DNA of 64,000 nucleotides from CAXBCP01 sp038120765 (GCA_038120765.1 JAYOMI010000008.1:3554-67553), one strand, 5' to 3'; numbered from the stretch's first letter, positions 18,161 through 27,847 are shown. The notes: a model not told the origin generated them from the letters alone. A program made the numbers and translations.

Positions 18161-18586
18161 AGGGATCTCAATTTCGATACAACGCGGTCTACCTGGCAAC
18201 CGGACCCTGCCCCTCATTACACCACCGGCTTACGGGGCTTATATGGTTGGCCGAACCCGCCGCGAAAAGGCGACAAATTTCTTCAGATATTATGCAATAT
18301 TTTTGCCATCTCTTTGAATCATATCAGTTTCAATAGGTTAGCATCCGTTAACCATAAATGAAAAATCGAAGTTGTAAAGAATCCCGACACAATACATATC
18401 GACAACCACAAACCACCGGATTCGAAGGCCTGTGGCCGGCAAACAGTCCCTTCCCGGTCGCAATGCTTCGACTTAAAGTCGCAAAATTAATGGTCCGCGG
18501 AAAATAGAGGGTTGTCGTTTACCGGGAAACCGTTCTATATATCGGTCCGTTATATATCGATTTATTTTCCCGGAGCGCGCTGAACG
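18161..18586 (+). promoter_or_regulatory. AT-rich leader and promoter/operator region of the padR-RND operon
   Basis: No gene is seen in this stretch. A promoter candidate is TTGTCG (18512-18517), an 18-bp spacer and TATATA (18536-18541). TATATATCG occurs twice as a direct repeat with 15-bp period (18536-18544 and 18551-18559). A near-palindrome, GTTTACCGGGAAAC, covers 18517-18530. These lie 30-75 bp before padR and are good candidates for autoregulatory PadR sites, which is an inference. A TTAACCAT, like a CtrA half-site, is at 18348-18355. Confidence 0.5.
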
Positions 18587-19159
18587 ATGGATGTTAAAAC
18601 TCTTTGTCTCGGCGTTCTCTCCCGAGGCGACGCCACCGGATACGAGATAAAGAAGCAGTGCGAAGAAGGCCCGTTCGCCTATTTCTACGCCGCCGGTTTC
18701 GGCTCGATCTATCCGGCGCTGAACGCCCTTAAGAACGACGGTCTCATTTCCGTCAAAGAGGTCGCGCAGTCCGGAAAGCCCGCAAAGAAAGTCTATTCAA
18801 TTACCGCAGAAGGCCGCCTCGCCTTTATCCGGGCGCTTCGGGAAGCCCCTGCCCCCGACAGAATGCGGTCCGATTTCCTGTTCACAATGTTTTTCGGCCA
18901 GCTTCTGCCCGCGAAAGAGATCGATACGCTGATTACGGACCGGCTCGACATGCTGCACCGCGTTCTCGGCGAAATGGAACAATGCCGAACGCCGGATATG
19001 CCGGACGGCGAGGCCTTCTCGCTGGGCTATGGCATGGCGATCTGCAGAGCGGCGGCCGACTACCTGGACAGTCACAGACACGAACTGGTCGGCGCTGCCC
19101 TTCGCAATGAAATGCCGGCTGCGCCTTCCGTCTCCCCCGCTGAAAGGGTTGAGATATGA
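18587..19159 (+). CDS. PadR family transcriptional regulator
   Basis: A 190-residue regulator. The N-terminal PadR winged helix is clear: LCLGVLSRGDATGYEIKK, then GSIYPALNALKNDGLI, then the wing GKPAKKVYSITAEGR. The C-terminal Vir-like helical dimerisation region follows (FFGQLLPAKEIDTLI onwards). Its stop overlaps the start of the membrane fusion gene (ATGA). The regulator is thus the first gene of the efflux operon and probably represses it in response to a pump substrate. Direct repeats just upstream are candidate operators. Confidence 0.9.
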   Translation: MDVKTLCLGVLSRGDATGYEIKKQCEEGPFAYFYAAGFGSIYPALNALKNDGLISVKEVAQSGKPAKKVYSITAEGRLAFIRALREAPAPDRMRSDFLFTMFFGQLLPAKEIDTLITDRLDMLHRVLGEMEQCRTPDMPDGEAFSLGYGMAICRAAADYLDSHRHELVGAALRNEMPAAPSVSPAERVEI

Positions 19160-20244
19160 GATCTTCGGTTATCATCGCCTGCACGCTTGCGATCGGCGCC
19201 ACCGCCTGGATCCTCTCGGGTCAGTTTGCCGACGGCGACAAGCGCGCAGCGGCGAACGTCGCCGAGACACCTCAGGAAGCGGCCGAAAGGCCCCTCGCCT
19301 CGGTGCGGGTTCGCGTCCTGCAATCCCGCGTCAAACAGGACGTGCTGGTCGTTAACGGCCGGACCGAGGAGTCCCGGAAAGTCATACTGCGGGCGGAAAC
19401 GGCCGGCCCTATCATCGAAGTACCCTCCACAGAAGGCAGCGTCGTGGAGGCCGACGAGGTCATCGCCCGTCAAAGCGTGGAAGACCGGAATGCGCTTCTT
19501 GCGGAAGCCACCGCCCTCGTCGAGCAACGGGAAATCGAATACCGGGCCGCGACCGAGCTTGCCAAAAAGGGATTCCGCTCGGGCACCAAGGTGGCGGAGG
19601 CGCGCGCCCAGCTGGATGCCGCGCGGGCACGAACCAAATCCATGCGGATCGATATCTCCCGAACGACGATCAGGGCGCCTTTTCGGGGCATCCTGGAAAC
19701 GCGATACGTTGAAAAAGGCGACTACGTCAGGGTCGGAGACAATATTGCCTCTATCGTCGATCTCGACCCCGTCCTTGCGGTCGCTTCCGTGTCGGAGCGT
19801 AACGTCGGTTCGATTACAATCGACGAGCCCGGACAGGTAACGTTTATCGGCGGTGGCGTGGCCAACGGAAAAATCCGTTTCATCTCCTCCGTCGCCGATC
19901 CGGACACCCGGTCCTTCCGGGTTGAGCTGGAAGTTCCCAACCCCGACCATCGCATCCGGGCAGGGATGACCGGCAAACTGACGCTGCCGCTGCCGCCCAT
20001 GCGTGCCCATGTGCTCTCCCCGGCCGTACTCACCCTGGCCGATGACGGCCGGATCGGCGTCCGTATTGTGGATGCGGCGGATATCGTCCGGTTCAAGCCG
20101 GTATCCATCCTGACCCAGTCTTCCGAGGGTATCTGGGTATCGGGGCTGGCGGATGGCGAGCGGCTGATCACCGTCGGCCATGAATACGTCCGCGCAGGCG
20201 AGAAAGTCCGGGCTATTCCGGAAACGGCGGTGACCGGTTCATGA
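19156..20244 (+). CDS. RND efflux periplasmic adaptor (HlyD/MFP family)
   Basis: A 362-residue membrane fusion protein. It has one N-terminal membrane anchor or uncleaved signal (MRSSVIIACTLAIGATAWIL). A lipoyl/barrel-sandwich half follows (GRTEESRKVILRAETAGPI), then an alpha-hairpin rich in Ala, Glu and Arg. The second lipoyl half includes TTIRAPFRGILETRYVEKGDYV, and beta-barrel domains complete the protein. It overlaps padR and the RND permease by 4 bp at each end. No outer-membrane TolC-type gene is adjacent, so the pump must recruit one from elsewhere. Confidence 0.9.
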   Translation: MRSSVIIACTLAIGATAWILSGQFADGDKRAAANVAETPQEAAERPLASVRVRVLQSRVKQDVLVVNGRTEESRKVILRAETAGPIIEVPSTEGSVVEADEVIARQSVEDRNALLAEATALVEQREIEYRAATELAKKGFRSGTKVAEARAQLDAARARTKSMRIDISRTTIRAPFRGILETRYVEKGDYVRVGDNIASIVDLDPVLAVASVSERNVGSITIDEPGQVTFIGGGVANGKIRFISSVADPDTRSFRVELEVPNPDHRIRAGMTGKLTLPLPPMRAHVLSPAVLTLADDGRIGVRIVDAADIVRFKPVSILTQSSEGIWVSGLADGERLITVGHEYVRAGEKVRAIPETAVTGS

Positions 20245-23200
20245 GTATCATCGACGCCGCTCTATCGCGCTCGCGAACGGTTATCGCCGTCCTCGCTCTG
20301 CTGCTGATCGCGGGATTTTCATCCTACGTGAATATCCCGAAAGAGGCGCGGCCCGACGTGAACGTGCCGATCATCTATGTTTCGATGTCGCTGAAAGGCA
20401 TCTCTCCCGAGGATGCGGAGCGGTTGCTGGTCCGGCCGATGGAAACCGAGGTCAAATCGATCGAGGGTATCAAGGAAATACGCTCGAGCGCCTTTCAGGG
20501 CGGTGCGAACGTGCTGCTCGAATTCGAAGCCGGCTTTGATGCCGACCGCGCGCTCGGGGACGTTCGCGAGAAAGTCGATATCGCGAAGGCCAACCTGCCC
20601 GACACGGCGGACGAGCCATCAGTCAATGAAGTCAATTTCAGCCTGTTTCCGATCATCATCGTCGCCCTTGGCGGCGAAGTGCCGGAACGTGCGCTGCTGA
20701 AGGTCGGGCGCGACCTTCAGGAGAAGATAGAGGGCATTTCGAGCGTTCTCGAAGCCACCATCGGCGGCGACCGCGACGAACAGGTCGAAATCGTTATCGA
20801 CCCGCTGCTGGTCGACTCCTACGCGCTGGAACCGAAAGCCGTTCTCGATGCGGTGAGCCGCTCGAACCAGCTGATCGCCGCCGGCTCGCTGCGCAGCGAA
20901 AAAGGCAGTTTCGCGGTAAAGGTGCCGGGACTGTTCGAAAACGTGGACGATATCCTCGACATGCCGTTGAAAACCAGCGGCGATTCCGTCGTCACTGTGC
21001 GCGATATCGCTTCCGTCCGCCGCACGTTCGAAGACCGCGAGACCTATGCGCGGCTGAACGGGAAGCCGGCGAGTTCCATCGAGGTCAACAAGCGTACCGG
21101 CGAAAACATCATCCAGACCGTCGATGCGGTGAAGGCCCTCGTCGCCGAAGAACGCAAATCATGGCCCGAACAGATCACCGTGACGTTCTCGGGCGACGAT
21201 TCAAAGAACATCCGCAACATGCTGCGCGATCTTCAGAACAACGTGCTGTCCGCGGTTCTGCTGGTCATGATCATCATTGTCTCCGCTCTCGGCGTCAGAA
21301 CGGGCCTGCTCGTCGGCATCGCTATTCCGGGATCGTTCCTGACCGGCATTCTTGTCCTGTCGGCGTTCGGGCTCACGGTAAACATTGTCGTCCTGTTTGC
21401 CCTTATCCTGTCCGTCGGCCTGCTGGTCGACGGCGCGATTGTCGTTACCGAATACGCCGACCGGCGCATGATCGAGGGCGCAAACCGCGTCACGGCCTAT
21501 ACCGAGGCCGCCAAACGGATGGCCTGGCCGATCATCGCATCGACGGCGACGACGCTTGCGGCGTTTCTGCCGCTTCTGTTCTGGCCGGGGCTTGTCGGCG
21601 AGTTCATGAAATTCCTCCCGATCACCCTGATCGCCACACTCGTCGCCTCCCTTTTCATGGCATTGATTTTCGTTCCGACCCTGGGCGCCCAGTTCGGCCG
21701 GCCCGGCGCCGTCGACAAGCGCATGGTCGACCAGATGGCGACAATGGAATCGGGCGACCTGTCGCAGACAGGCGGGTTCACCGGGGTCTATGTGAAAGTG
21801 CTGACGGCGGCACTGCGTCATCCGGCGAAGGTTGTCGGGATCGCAATGGTCGCGCTTGTCGCGTCCTGGATGCTTTACGCCAATTTCGGCCGCGGATTCG
21901 AATTTTTCCCGAAAGTCGAGCCGGATCGTGCGGCCCTCAAGGTATTTGCCCGCGGCAATATGTCGGTCGACGAGCAGGCAAGACTCGTCGGTGAAGTAGA
22001 ACAGCGAATCCTCGCCCTGCAGCGCGAACGCGGGGAGATGCGGGCCGTCTATATCCTGTCGGGCAAACAGCAGCGGCGCGACGACGCGCCGTCGGACATA
22101 ATCGGCGCAATCACCATCGAATTCGCCGACTGGGATACCCGGCGCAGTGCCGACGAAATTCTCGCCGAGATCGTCGCCCGCTCGCAGGATCTGGCCGGCA
22201 TACACATAGAAACGGCGAAGGAAGAAGCAGGCCCCCCGGTCGGCAAGCCGATACACCTGCTGGTGACATCCCGCGCGCCGGAGACGATTGCCCCCGCGGT
22301 CGCGAAGATCCGGGAGAAACTCGATACGATGTCCGGACTGAAAGACATCGAGGACGGCAGGCCGGTTCCCGGCATCGAATGGGAACTTGCCGTCGACCGC
22401 GCCCAGGCTGCAAAGTTCGGTGCGGACGTCACCGTGATCGGCAATATCATCCGTCTCGTTACAAACGGGCTTAAGGTATCGGACTTCAGACCGGATGATG
22501 CAGACGACGAAATAGATATCGTCATCCGCTATCCGACCGAAAACAGGACCCTCGAGCAGCTCGACAACACACGGCTGCAAACGTCGAAAGGGCTGGTTCC
22601 GCTCAGCAACTTCGTAACACGCTCCCCGAAGCTTGAAACCAGCGAATTGCGGCGGACCGATGCACGGCGATCCATGACCGTCAAAGCGGATCTGCTCCCG
22701 AGGGTTCTCGCCAATTCGAAGCTCGAAGAGATCGAGTCGTGGCTCGCGAACGAGGTCGGGCTCGATCCCCGCGTCGAGATCACGTTCAAGGGCGAAGACG
22801 AAGAGCAGAAGAAAGCGAGCGCGTTTCTCGCCAGGGCTTTCGGGATCGCCCTGTTCCTGATGGCGATCATCCTGGTCACGCAGTTCAATCGCTTCTATTC
22901 GGCATTTCTCATTCTGACCGCGGTCATAATGTCGACCGTGGGCGTGATGCTGGGCCTGCTGATCATTCAGCAGCCGTTTTCCATCGTCATGAGCGGCATC
23001 GGCGTGATCGCGCTTGCCGGCATCGTCGTGAACAACAATATCGTTCTGATCGATACGTTCGATCGCATTGTCGGCACCGCGAAATCGCCGATAGAAGCCA
23101 TTATCCGCACCGGCGCGCAACGCCTGCGGCCCGTGCTGCTGACCACGGCGACGACGATCTTCGGGCTGTTGCCCATGGTCACCCGGCTAAATATCGATTT

Positions 23201-23405
23201 CGTGACCCGTGAAATATCCGTCGGCGCGCCTTCGACCCAGTGGTGGCAGCAACTGGCGACGGCCATCGCCTTCGGCCTCGCCTTCGCGACGATCCTGACG
23301 ATGATCGTCACCCCGTCCCTGCTGATGCTCCGCGCCAACCTGGCGGCGTGGCTGGCGGAACGGCGGGCGGCCAAATCGTCTGGAAAGCCGCTGCCCGCTG
23401 AGTAA
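20241..23405 (+). CDS. RND efflux pump permease (AcrB/MexF-like)
   Basis: A 1054-residue inner-membrane proton antiporter of the HAE group, with the standard 1+6 / 1+5 transmembrane layout and two large periplasmic loops. The start MSIIDAALSRSRTVIAVLALL is typical. In the proton-relay helix, where AcrB has two Asp (LVDDAIVV), this protein has LVDGAIVVTEYADRRM. In the later relay helix the usual Lys position reads VVNNNIVLID. Such changes occur in non-AcrB subfamilies. It is the last gene of the padR operon. The export substrate is unknown. Confidence 0.93.
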   Translation: MSIIDAALSRSRTVIAVLALLLIAGFSSYVNIPKEARPDVNVPIIYVSMSLKGISPEDAERLLVRPMETEVKSIEGIKEIRSSAFQGGANVLLEFEAGFDADRALGDVREKVDIAKANLPDTADEPSVNEVNFSLFPIIIVALGGEVPERALLKVGRDLQEKIEGISSVLEATIGGDRDEQVEIVIDPLLVDSYALEPKAVLDAVSRSNQLIAAGSLRSEKGSFAVKVPGLFENVDDILDMPLKTSGDSVVTVRDIASVRRTFEDRETYARLNGKPASSIEVNKRTGENIIQTVDAVKALVAEERKSWPEQITVTFSGDDSKNIRNMLRDLQNNVLSAVLLVMIIIVSALGVRTGLLVGIAIPGSFLTGILVLSAFGLTVNIVVLFALILSVGLLVDGAIVVTEYADRRMIEGANRVTAYTEAAKRMAWPIIASTATTLAAFLPLLFWPGLVGEFMKFLPITLIATLVASLFMALIFVPTLGAQFGRPGAVDKRMVDQMATMESGDLSQTGGFTGVYVKVLTAALRHPAKVVGIAMVALVASWMLYANFGRGFEFFPKVEPDRAALKVFARGNMSVDEQARLVGEVEQRILALQRERGEMRAVYILSGKQQRRDDAPSDIIGAITIEFADWDTRRSADEILAEIVARSQDLAGIHIETAKEEAGPPVGKPIHLLVTSRAPETIAPAVAKIREKLDTMSGLKDIEDGRPVPGIEWELAVDRAQAAKFGADVTVIGNIIRLVTNGLKVSDFRPDDADDEIDIVIRYPTENRTLEQLDNTRLQTSKGLVPLSNFVTRSPKLETSELRRTDARRSMTVKADLLPRVLANSKLEEIESWLANEVGLDPRVEITFKGEDEEQKKASAFLARAFGIALFLMAIILVTQFNRFYSAFLILTAVIMSTVGVMLGLLIIQQPFSIVMSGIGVIALAGIVVNNNIVLIDTFDRIVGTAKSPIEAIIRTGAQRLRPVLLTTATTIFGLLPMVTRLNIDFVTREISVGAPSTQWWQQLATAIAFGLAFATILTMIVTPSLLMLRANLAAWLAERRAAKSSGKPLPAE

Positions 23406-23512
23406 ATGGGCCTATCCGCCTGCCGCCGCTTGACCCGGGAGGTCTGCGCCAGCTAATAAATCCGCGTATCCACAACAGTATCCGGGTTCACCGGACGATC
23501 CTGGGAGAGACA

Positions 23513-25084
23513 ATGCCTCTAGACATGTCCAAACAGCCCGAACTGGCGCTGTCGTTTGAATCCGTCCGCTCCCTGCTCGCCAAATGGCGCGCGCGCGATG
23601 CCGGGAAGACGGCGCTGGTCGATCTCGACCAAGACGGCAAATCGATCACCTGGGGCGAACTTGCGACGGAAGCGGACAAGGTCGCACAGTTCCTGACGGA
23701 CCGCGGGATCAAGCCCGGCGACAAGATCGCCGTGCTGTCGGACGAATATCTCGAAAAGCTGATCATCTGGATGGGCATCTGGCGACTGGGCGCCGCCATC
23801 TGCCCGCTGAACGTGGAGATGAACGAGGTTCATCTGGTTGAGATTCTCGAAGGCATCGAACCCGCGCTGACTTTGTGGCACACGGATATGGACGGGCCCA
23901 AGCTGACGGCCGGCTTGAAGACGCCCTCGCTCCGCTTCGACAAATGGCGCGATGGGGGGAACGATCCGGAAGAATTGTTCACCATCCTGGCCGCCATGCC
24001 GGACGGTGCGGGCGCCGATATCGACAGCGAGAACGATGCCGAGGACCTGGCCTGCATCTTCTGCACGTCGGGAACCACGTCCAAGCCCAAAAGCGTCGTC
24101 TATAACCACATGTCCTACTGGCTGAGCGGGCTCAGCACGCTCGATATGCTCGGGCTCGACGAACACGACCGGACACTCGAATACCGTTCCTTCGGCTGGA
24201 ACTCCGCCCAGATTCTCAGCCTGATGCCCTGGCTGCAGACCGGGCTGACCATGCACATGGCGAAGCGCTTTTCGCGCTCGCGGTTTTTCCGCTGGATACG
24301 CGAGAACGACATCACGTTCTCCGCCGGGGTGCCGACGGTCGTCAACATGCTGCTCAACGAACCCCCGCCAGAGGCGGAACGCGATGTCCCCTCGCTCAAA
24401 CTCATGACATGCTCTACCGCACCCTTGTCGCCGGACCAGTGGGCGAAGTTCGAATCCATGTACGGCGTGACGCTGTTGCAGCTATACGGGATGTCCGAGG
24501 CCGGATGGATATGCGGAAACCGCCATTACCGCCGCGCTATGGGCACGGTCGGGCCGCCCGCCAAGCACCAGGAGTTCATCATCGTCGACGGCAACGGCGA
24601 TCCCTGCCCGCCCGGCGTCGAAGGCGAGATCACTATTGGCGGACCGCAGACCTGCATGGGCACGATCTCTCCTGACGGCGAGTTCGAGGACCTCTCCGAC
24701 GCGCGGATCAAGACCGGCGATCTCGGCATGATGGATGAAGACGGCTTCGTCACCGTCACCGGCCGTACCAAGGACCTGATCATCCGCGGGGGCGTGAACA
24801 TCGCCCCCTTGGAGATCGACAATGTGCTGTTGCGCAACCCGAAAATCCGCGAAGCGGCGGCCGTCGGCGTGCCGGACAACATTTACGGCGAGGAGGTAAT
24901 CGCTTTCGTCACCGTGAAAGCCGGCGAAAACCTCACCGAAGAGGATGTAAAAGCCTGGTGCGCCGCCTCCCTGCCAGCTTTCAAGGCCCCCAAGCACGTG
25001 TATTTCACGGATGAGCTGCCAAAATCCGACCGCGGAAAAGTACTGCGTGACGGGCTGCGCGATATATGGGTTTCCAACAAATAG
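23513..25084 (+). CDS. AMP-dependent acyl-CoA synthetase/ligase
   Basis: A 523-residue member of the ANL adenylating superfamily. The P-loop is CTSGTTSKPKSVVYNH, the A5 motif is LYGMSEAGW, and the A7/A8 region is KTGDLGMMDEDGFVTVTGRTKDLII, split here for length at TGRTKDLIIRGG. The catalytic A10 Lys lies in PKSDRGKVLRDGL. It activates a carboxylic acid to an acyl-AMP and then an acyl-CoA; which acid is unclear. GGGAGAG precedes the ATG. It stands alone after the RND operon. Confidence 0.9.
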   Translation: MPLDMSKQPELALSFESVRSLLAKWRARDAGKTALVDLDQDGKSITWGELATEADKVAQFLTDRGIKPGDKIAVLSDEYLEKLIIWMGIWRLGAAICPLNVEMNEVHLVEILEGIEPALTLWHTDMDGPKLTAGLKTPSLRFDKWRDGGNDPEELFTILAAMPDGAGADIDSENDAEDLACIFCTSGTTSKPKSVVYNHMSYWLSGLSTLDMLGLDEHDRTLEYRSFGWNSAQILSLMPWLQTGLTMHMAKRFSRSRFFRWIRENDITFSAGVPTVVNMLLNEPPPEAERDVPSLKLMTCSTAPLSPDQWAKFESMYGVTLLQLYGMSEAGWICGNRHYRRAMGTVGPPAKHQEFIIVDGNGDPCPPGVEGEITIGGPQTCMGTISPDGEFEDLSDARIKTGDLGMMDEDGFVTVTGRTKDLIIRGGVNIAPLEIDNVLLRNPKIREAAAVGVPDNIYGEEVIAFVTVKAGENLTEEDVKAWCAASLPAFKAPKHVYFTDELPKSDRGKVLRDGLRDIWVSNK

Positions 25085-25101
25085 CCGCCTTTCCCCGAAC
25101 T

Positions 25102-25116
25102 TTAACCTGCGATTAA
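25102..25116 (+). promoter_or_regulatory. CtrA-type box TTAA-N7-TTAA
   Basis: TTAACCTGCGATTAA is an exact match to the CtrA full-site consensus. It is 72 bp before the start of the following small gene. CckA, the kinase that phosphorylates CtrA through ChpT, is encoded in this window. Confidence 0.6.
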
Positions 25117-25187
25117 CTGCAGCGTTTTACGTAAATTTAACGTCCGGGATGGTATCGCTGGGGCCCGGCATACAGGTAGGGCCGAAT

Positions 25188-25610
25188 ATGACTGCTCAAG
25201 CTGCTATCGTGACTCCCACGGACTCTCCGCCCGCGACCGGGCAACAGGCCGCCGAAACGCCGAAGTTCTCTTTCCGGTGCGCGAACCGCCTGTTCAGCGT
25301 CTGGACGCAGCCTGTCGCCGACGGGGCGGAAGTGTATGTCGCCTGCGAACTCGGCCACCTCCCCTATAGCGCGGAAAACCGGGAACGCCGCCGGAACGGC
25401 CTGATGATCCTGAGTGCCGCCGGCACCGCCATTTCGGCGCGGCTGATCCCCACGGATTTTCACAGAATTTCCCTGCTCGCCAACGTCACCATTCCGGACA
25501 TCGAGGATTACAAGGCAGTCGTGGCCGGAGCCGCCGCCAGCGTTGTCGGCATGCTGCCGATGATCGACCTGATGGAATCCTGTGTCATTCCGACAGCGGA
25601 AAAGCCCTGA
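25188..25610 (+). CDS. Hypothetical protein, probably CtrA-regulated
   Basis: A 140-residue protein that I do not recognise. It has no signal peptide or transmembrane helix. The N-terminal 30 residues are Ala/Thr/Pro-rich and probably disordered, followed by a compact alpha/beta region (FSFRCANRLFSVWTQPV to DLMESCVIP). The ATG at 25188 is chosen because AGGTAGGG lies just before it and the frame farther upstream overlaps the acyl-CoA synthetase coding region. The perfect TTAA-N7-TTAA box upstream suggests cell-cycle or motility-linked expression, as inference. Confidence 0.6.
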   Translation: MTAQAAIVTPTDSPPATGQQAAETPKFSFRCANRLFSVWTQPVADGAEVYVACELGHLPYSAENRERRRNGLMILSAAGTAISARLIPTDFHRISLLANVTIPDIEDYKAVVAGAAASVVGMLPMIDLMESCVIPTAEKP

Positions 25611-25632
25611 TCCAACAGCCTTCCGGACCGCC

Positions 25633-26742
25633 TCAGTTGACAGTCGGCAGCACGAATACCTGGCCGGGGTAGATCAGGTCCGGATTACGGATCTGATCCT
25701 TGTTCGCTTCGTAAATTTCGGTATAGCGCAGCCCCTCTCCGTAAGATCGCCGTGCAAGCCGCCAGAGGCTGTTGCCGGGCTGCACGAAAACGACCGTCCC
25801 TTCAGCGAGGCCGCTCAGCGGTTTTGCCCGTGAAAACGGCAATTCGACCCGAGCCGTCACCTTGCCGGTACTATCGACCCGATCGACGCGCATCTTGTAC
25901 AGCCCTTCGGGAACATCGACCCCGGGATTCAACCGCCATATCCCTTTTTCATCCGCCGTCGCCCGGCCGACAAACTTGTTGTCGAGATAGACACGGACCT
26001 CAGTACCGGGCGGCGCCCGTCCTGAAAGTCCGAGGTCGCCTCCCGACTGGCCGTAATCGATCGCATCAAGCGAAAGCTGCGAATCTCCGATACCACCCGG
26101 AGTCTGCAGGACAACCGGCGCCCCGGCGCCATCCTTTGGAACGGAAAGCGCAAGCGAGCCCGTGCTTCCCGTGGACGGGCCGCCGGCGATGTCCTTGCCC
26201 CGTTCCGGGACAACCACCACGACACTCTGGTCGGACGAAACGCTGGTGCCATCGACATTCGGCGAAACGATGGTCAGTGTATGCGTGCCGGGCGCAATCG
26301 GCGTCTGGGGAACCAGTACCCATTCACCGCGTTTATCGGCCGTCGCGCGCCCGATGACCTCCTCGCCCTGCAGGACCGTAATTTCCGAATCGGGCCGCGC
26401 GCGGCCGGCGATGACGGTGTCTCCCTGCGGGTTGACGCGCACGATGTCGAATGTCGGCTTGTCCGGTGAACCGGCGCCGTTCGGGCCTGCGGTCTCTCCC
26501 GAAGGCGCTTGCCCCGCAGACGGCGCCCCGCCCCCGTTTGACGGGGTCCCGGCGTCATCGCTTCCGTTGCGCTGAACACTGCCGGTTGCCGGTGACGATT
26601 GCGGAGACGATGAAGTTCCCGCGGACGACCCCGGTCCCTGCTGGACGGCACTGTCGGGTTCCCGGTCAATGAAAAAAGTGAGAGCGATCGCCACCAAGAC
26701 GATTATCGCGCCCGCAATGCCAACTATCAGGGGCCTGTTCAC
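25633..26742 (-). CDS. Membrane-anchored LysM protein with Ig-like repeats
   Basis: A 369-residue envelope protein. One N-terminal transmembrane helix (LIVGIAGAIIVLVAIALTFF) is followed by a Ser/Gly/Pro-rich linker of about 70 residues. Two Ig-like repeats come next: RARPDSEITVLQGEEVIGRATADKRGEW and its copy at about residue 240, GRAPPGTEVRVYLDNKFVGRATADEKGIW, both listed here in outline. A C-terminal LysM domain binds peptidoglycan (QPGNSLWRLARRSYGEG to IYPGQVFVLP). This layout is common in alphaproteobacterial LysM proteins of unknown role. Confidence 0.85.
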   Translation of the reverse strand: MNRPLIVGIAGAIIVLVAIALTFFIDREPDSAVQQGPGSSAGTSSSPQSSPATGSVQRNGSDDAGTPSNGGGAPSAGQAPSGETAGPNGAGSPDKPTFDIVRVNPQGDTVIAGRARPDSEITVLQGEEVIGRATADKRGEWVLVPQTPIAPGTHTLTIVSPNVDGTSVSSDQSVVVVVPERGKDIAGGPSTGSTGSLALSVPKDGAGAPVVLQTPGGIGDSQLSLDAIDYGQSGGDLGLSGRAPPGTEVRVYLDNKFVGRATADEKGIWRLNPGVDVPEGLYKMRVDRVDSTGKVTARVELPFSRAKPLSGLAEGTVVFVQPGNSLWRLARRSYGEGLRYTEIYEANKDQIRNPDLIYPGQVFVLPTVN

Positions 26743-26836
26743 CGCGCCTCGCCGTCAAATACATAAAACTGCAAAAACAAGCATAGGCGACTCGCACGGA
26801 ATCGCACAGTTTTTCTAAAACAATTGGCAATCACGC

Positions 26837-27715
26837 CTAGAAGGCGTGGGCGACGGGTTTGAGCGATTTCAGGTAACGCGCGATCGCGGTCAGGTCCTCG
26901 GTCGTCAGCTTGCCGGTATTGTGCTCGATAACCCCGGCCATGAGGGATCCGGCGTAGTCGAATTCGGGGGTCTGGCCGGACTTCAGATACTCGACGATTT
27001 TGGGCACGCTCCAGGTCAGACCGGTTTTCGGATCCGGCGTAATGTTCGGCACTTTCTCGCCTTCCGGTCCGTTCGGCGTGCCTGCCATCCACTGGTCGTA
27101 GTCAAGACCGCCAAGCATGTTGCGCGGCGTGTGGCATTCGCCGCAATGAGCGAGCGCATTGGACAGATAGGCCCCGCGGTTGACCTCCGCCGACTGCGCG
27201 GGATCGGGCTCGAATACGCCTTCTCTGACAAACAGCATTTTCCAGCCCGTCTGAAGGAACCGCCAGCTGAACGGACACGAAATATCGTGCGGAACCGCCG
27301 GCTGTGNNNNNNNNNNCAGGTAGGCTTTCACCGCCTTCAGGTCAGGCTCCGTGATCTGCGTATACGACGTGTAGGGGAAGGACGGAAAGTAATGAGCGCC
27401 GTCAGGTCTTTTCCCTTCGCGCATCGCGCGGATGAAATCGGCGTCGGACCATGCACCGATGCCATGGGTCTTGTCGGACGTGATATTCGGCGGGTAGAAC
27501 GTGCCGAAGGGGGTCGGAATTGGCGCGCCGCCCGCAAATGGCGCCCCTTTTTTCTTGTAGTCGGTGTGACAACTTATACACCCGCCGGCCGTGACCAGAT
27601 ACCGGCCCGTTTCAACAAGGGACGCATCGGCCGCATGAACGGCGGACCGGTCTTTCGCGGCGCTGCCCAATACCAGCAGAGTGGCCGCCGTCAGGACTGT
27701 TGCGATTTTTCTCAT
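26837..27715 (-). CDS. Diheme c-type cytochrome (crossed by an N gap)
   Basis: A periplasmic cytochrome with a cleavable signal peptide (MRKIATVLTAATLLVLGSAA). The first heme site is GCISCH at about residue 49 and the second is HCGECH at about residue 193. Segments such as GIGAWSDADFIRAMREGKRPDG are typical of cytochrome c subunits paired with periplasmic dehydrogenases (alcohol, gluconate or sorbitol). No such dehydrogenase gene is adjacent. The N gap at 27307-27316 falls after the KAVKAYL motif. The frame is the same on both sides, but a few residues are probably missing. Confidence 0.85.
   Translation of the reverse strand: MRKIATVLTAATLLVLGSAAKDRSAVHAADASLVETGRYLVTAGGCISCHTDYKKKGAPFAGGAPIPTPFGTFYPPNITSDKTHGIGAWSDADFIRAMREGKRPDGAHYFPSFPYTSYTQITEPDLKAVKAYLXXXXQPAVPHDISCPFSWRFLQTGWKMLFVREGVFEPDPAQSAEVNRGAYLSNALAHCGECHTPRNMLGGLDYDQWMAGTPNGPEGEKVPNITPDPKTGLTWSVPKIVEYLKSGQTPEFDYAGSLMAGVIEHNTGKLTTEDLTAIARYLKSLKPVAHAF
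27307..27316. other. Assembly gap (10 N)
   Basis: Ten N inside the cytochrome c gene. Confidence 0.99.
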
Positions 27716-27847
27716 CTTGGCGCGTCTCCACGGAACTGTATTAAAGGTCGCCCGGCATCGGCTTGATGAGAGAGGATATTCGTGGTTTCTCTCTCACCGT
27801 CAAGTGACGTCTGTCACAGCAACACTGTCAATTCGGGAAACCACCCC

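Noticed and set aside
21201..23120. 639-codon open frame antisense to the RND permease
   Set aside because: It is a GC-rich shadow frame. The protein is Arg/Asp/His-rich without domains, and the plus strand encodes an obvious permease.
20241..23405. Loss of function of the RND permease because of the LVDG change
   Set aside because: Several RND subfamilies outside AcrB carry this variant, and the protein is otherwise complete.
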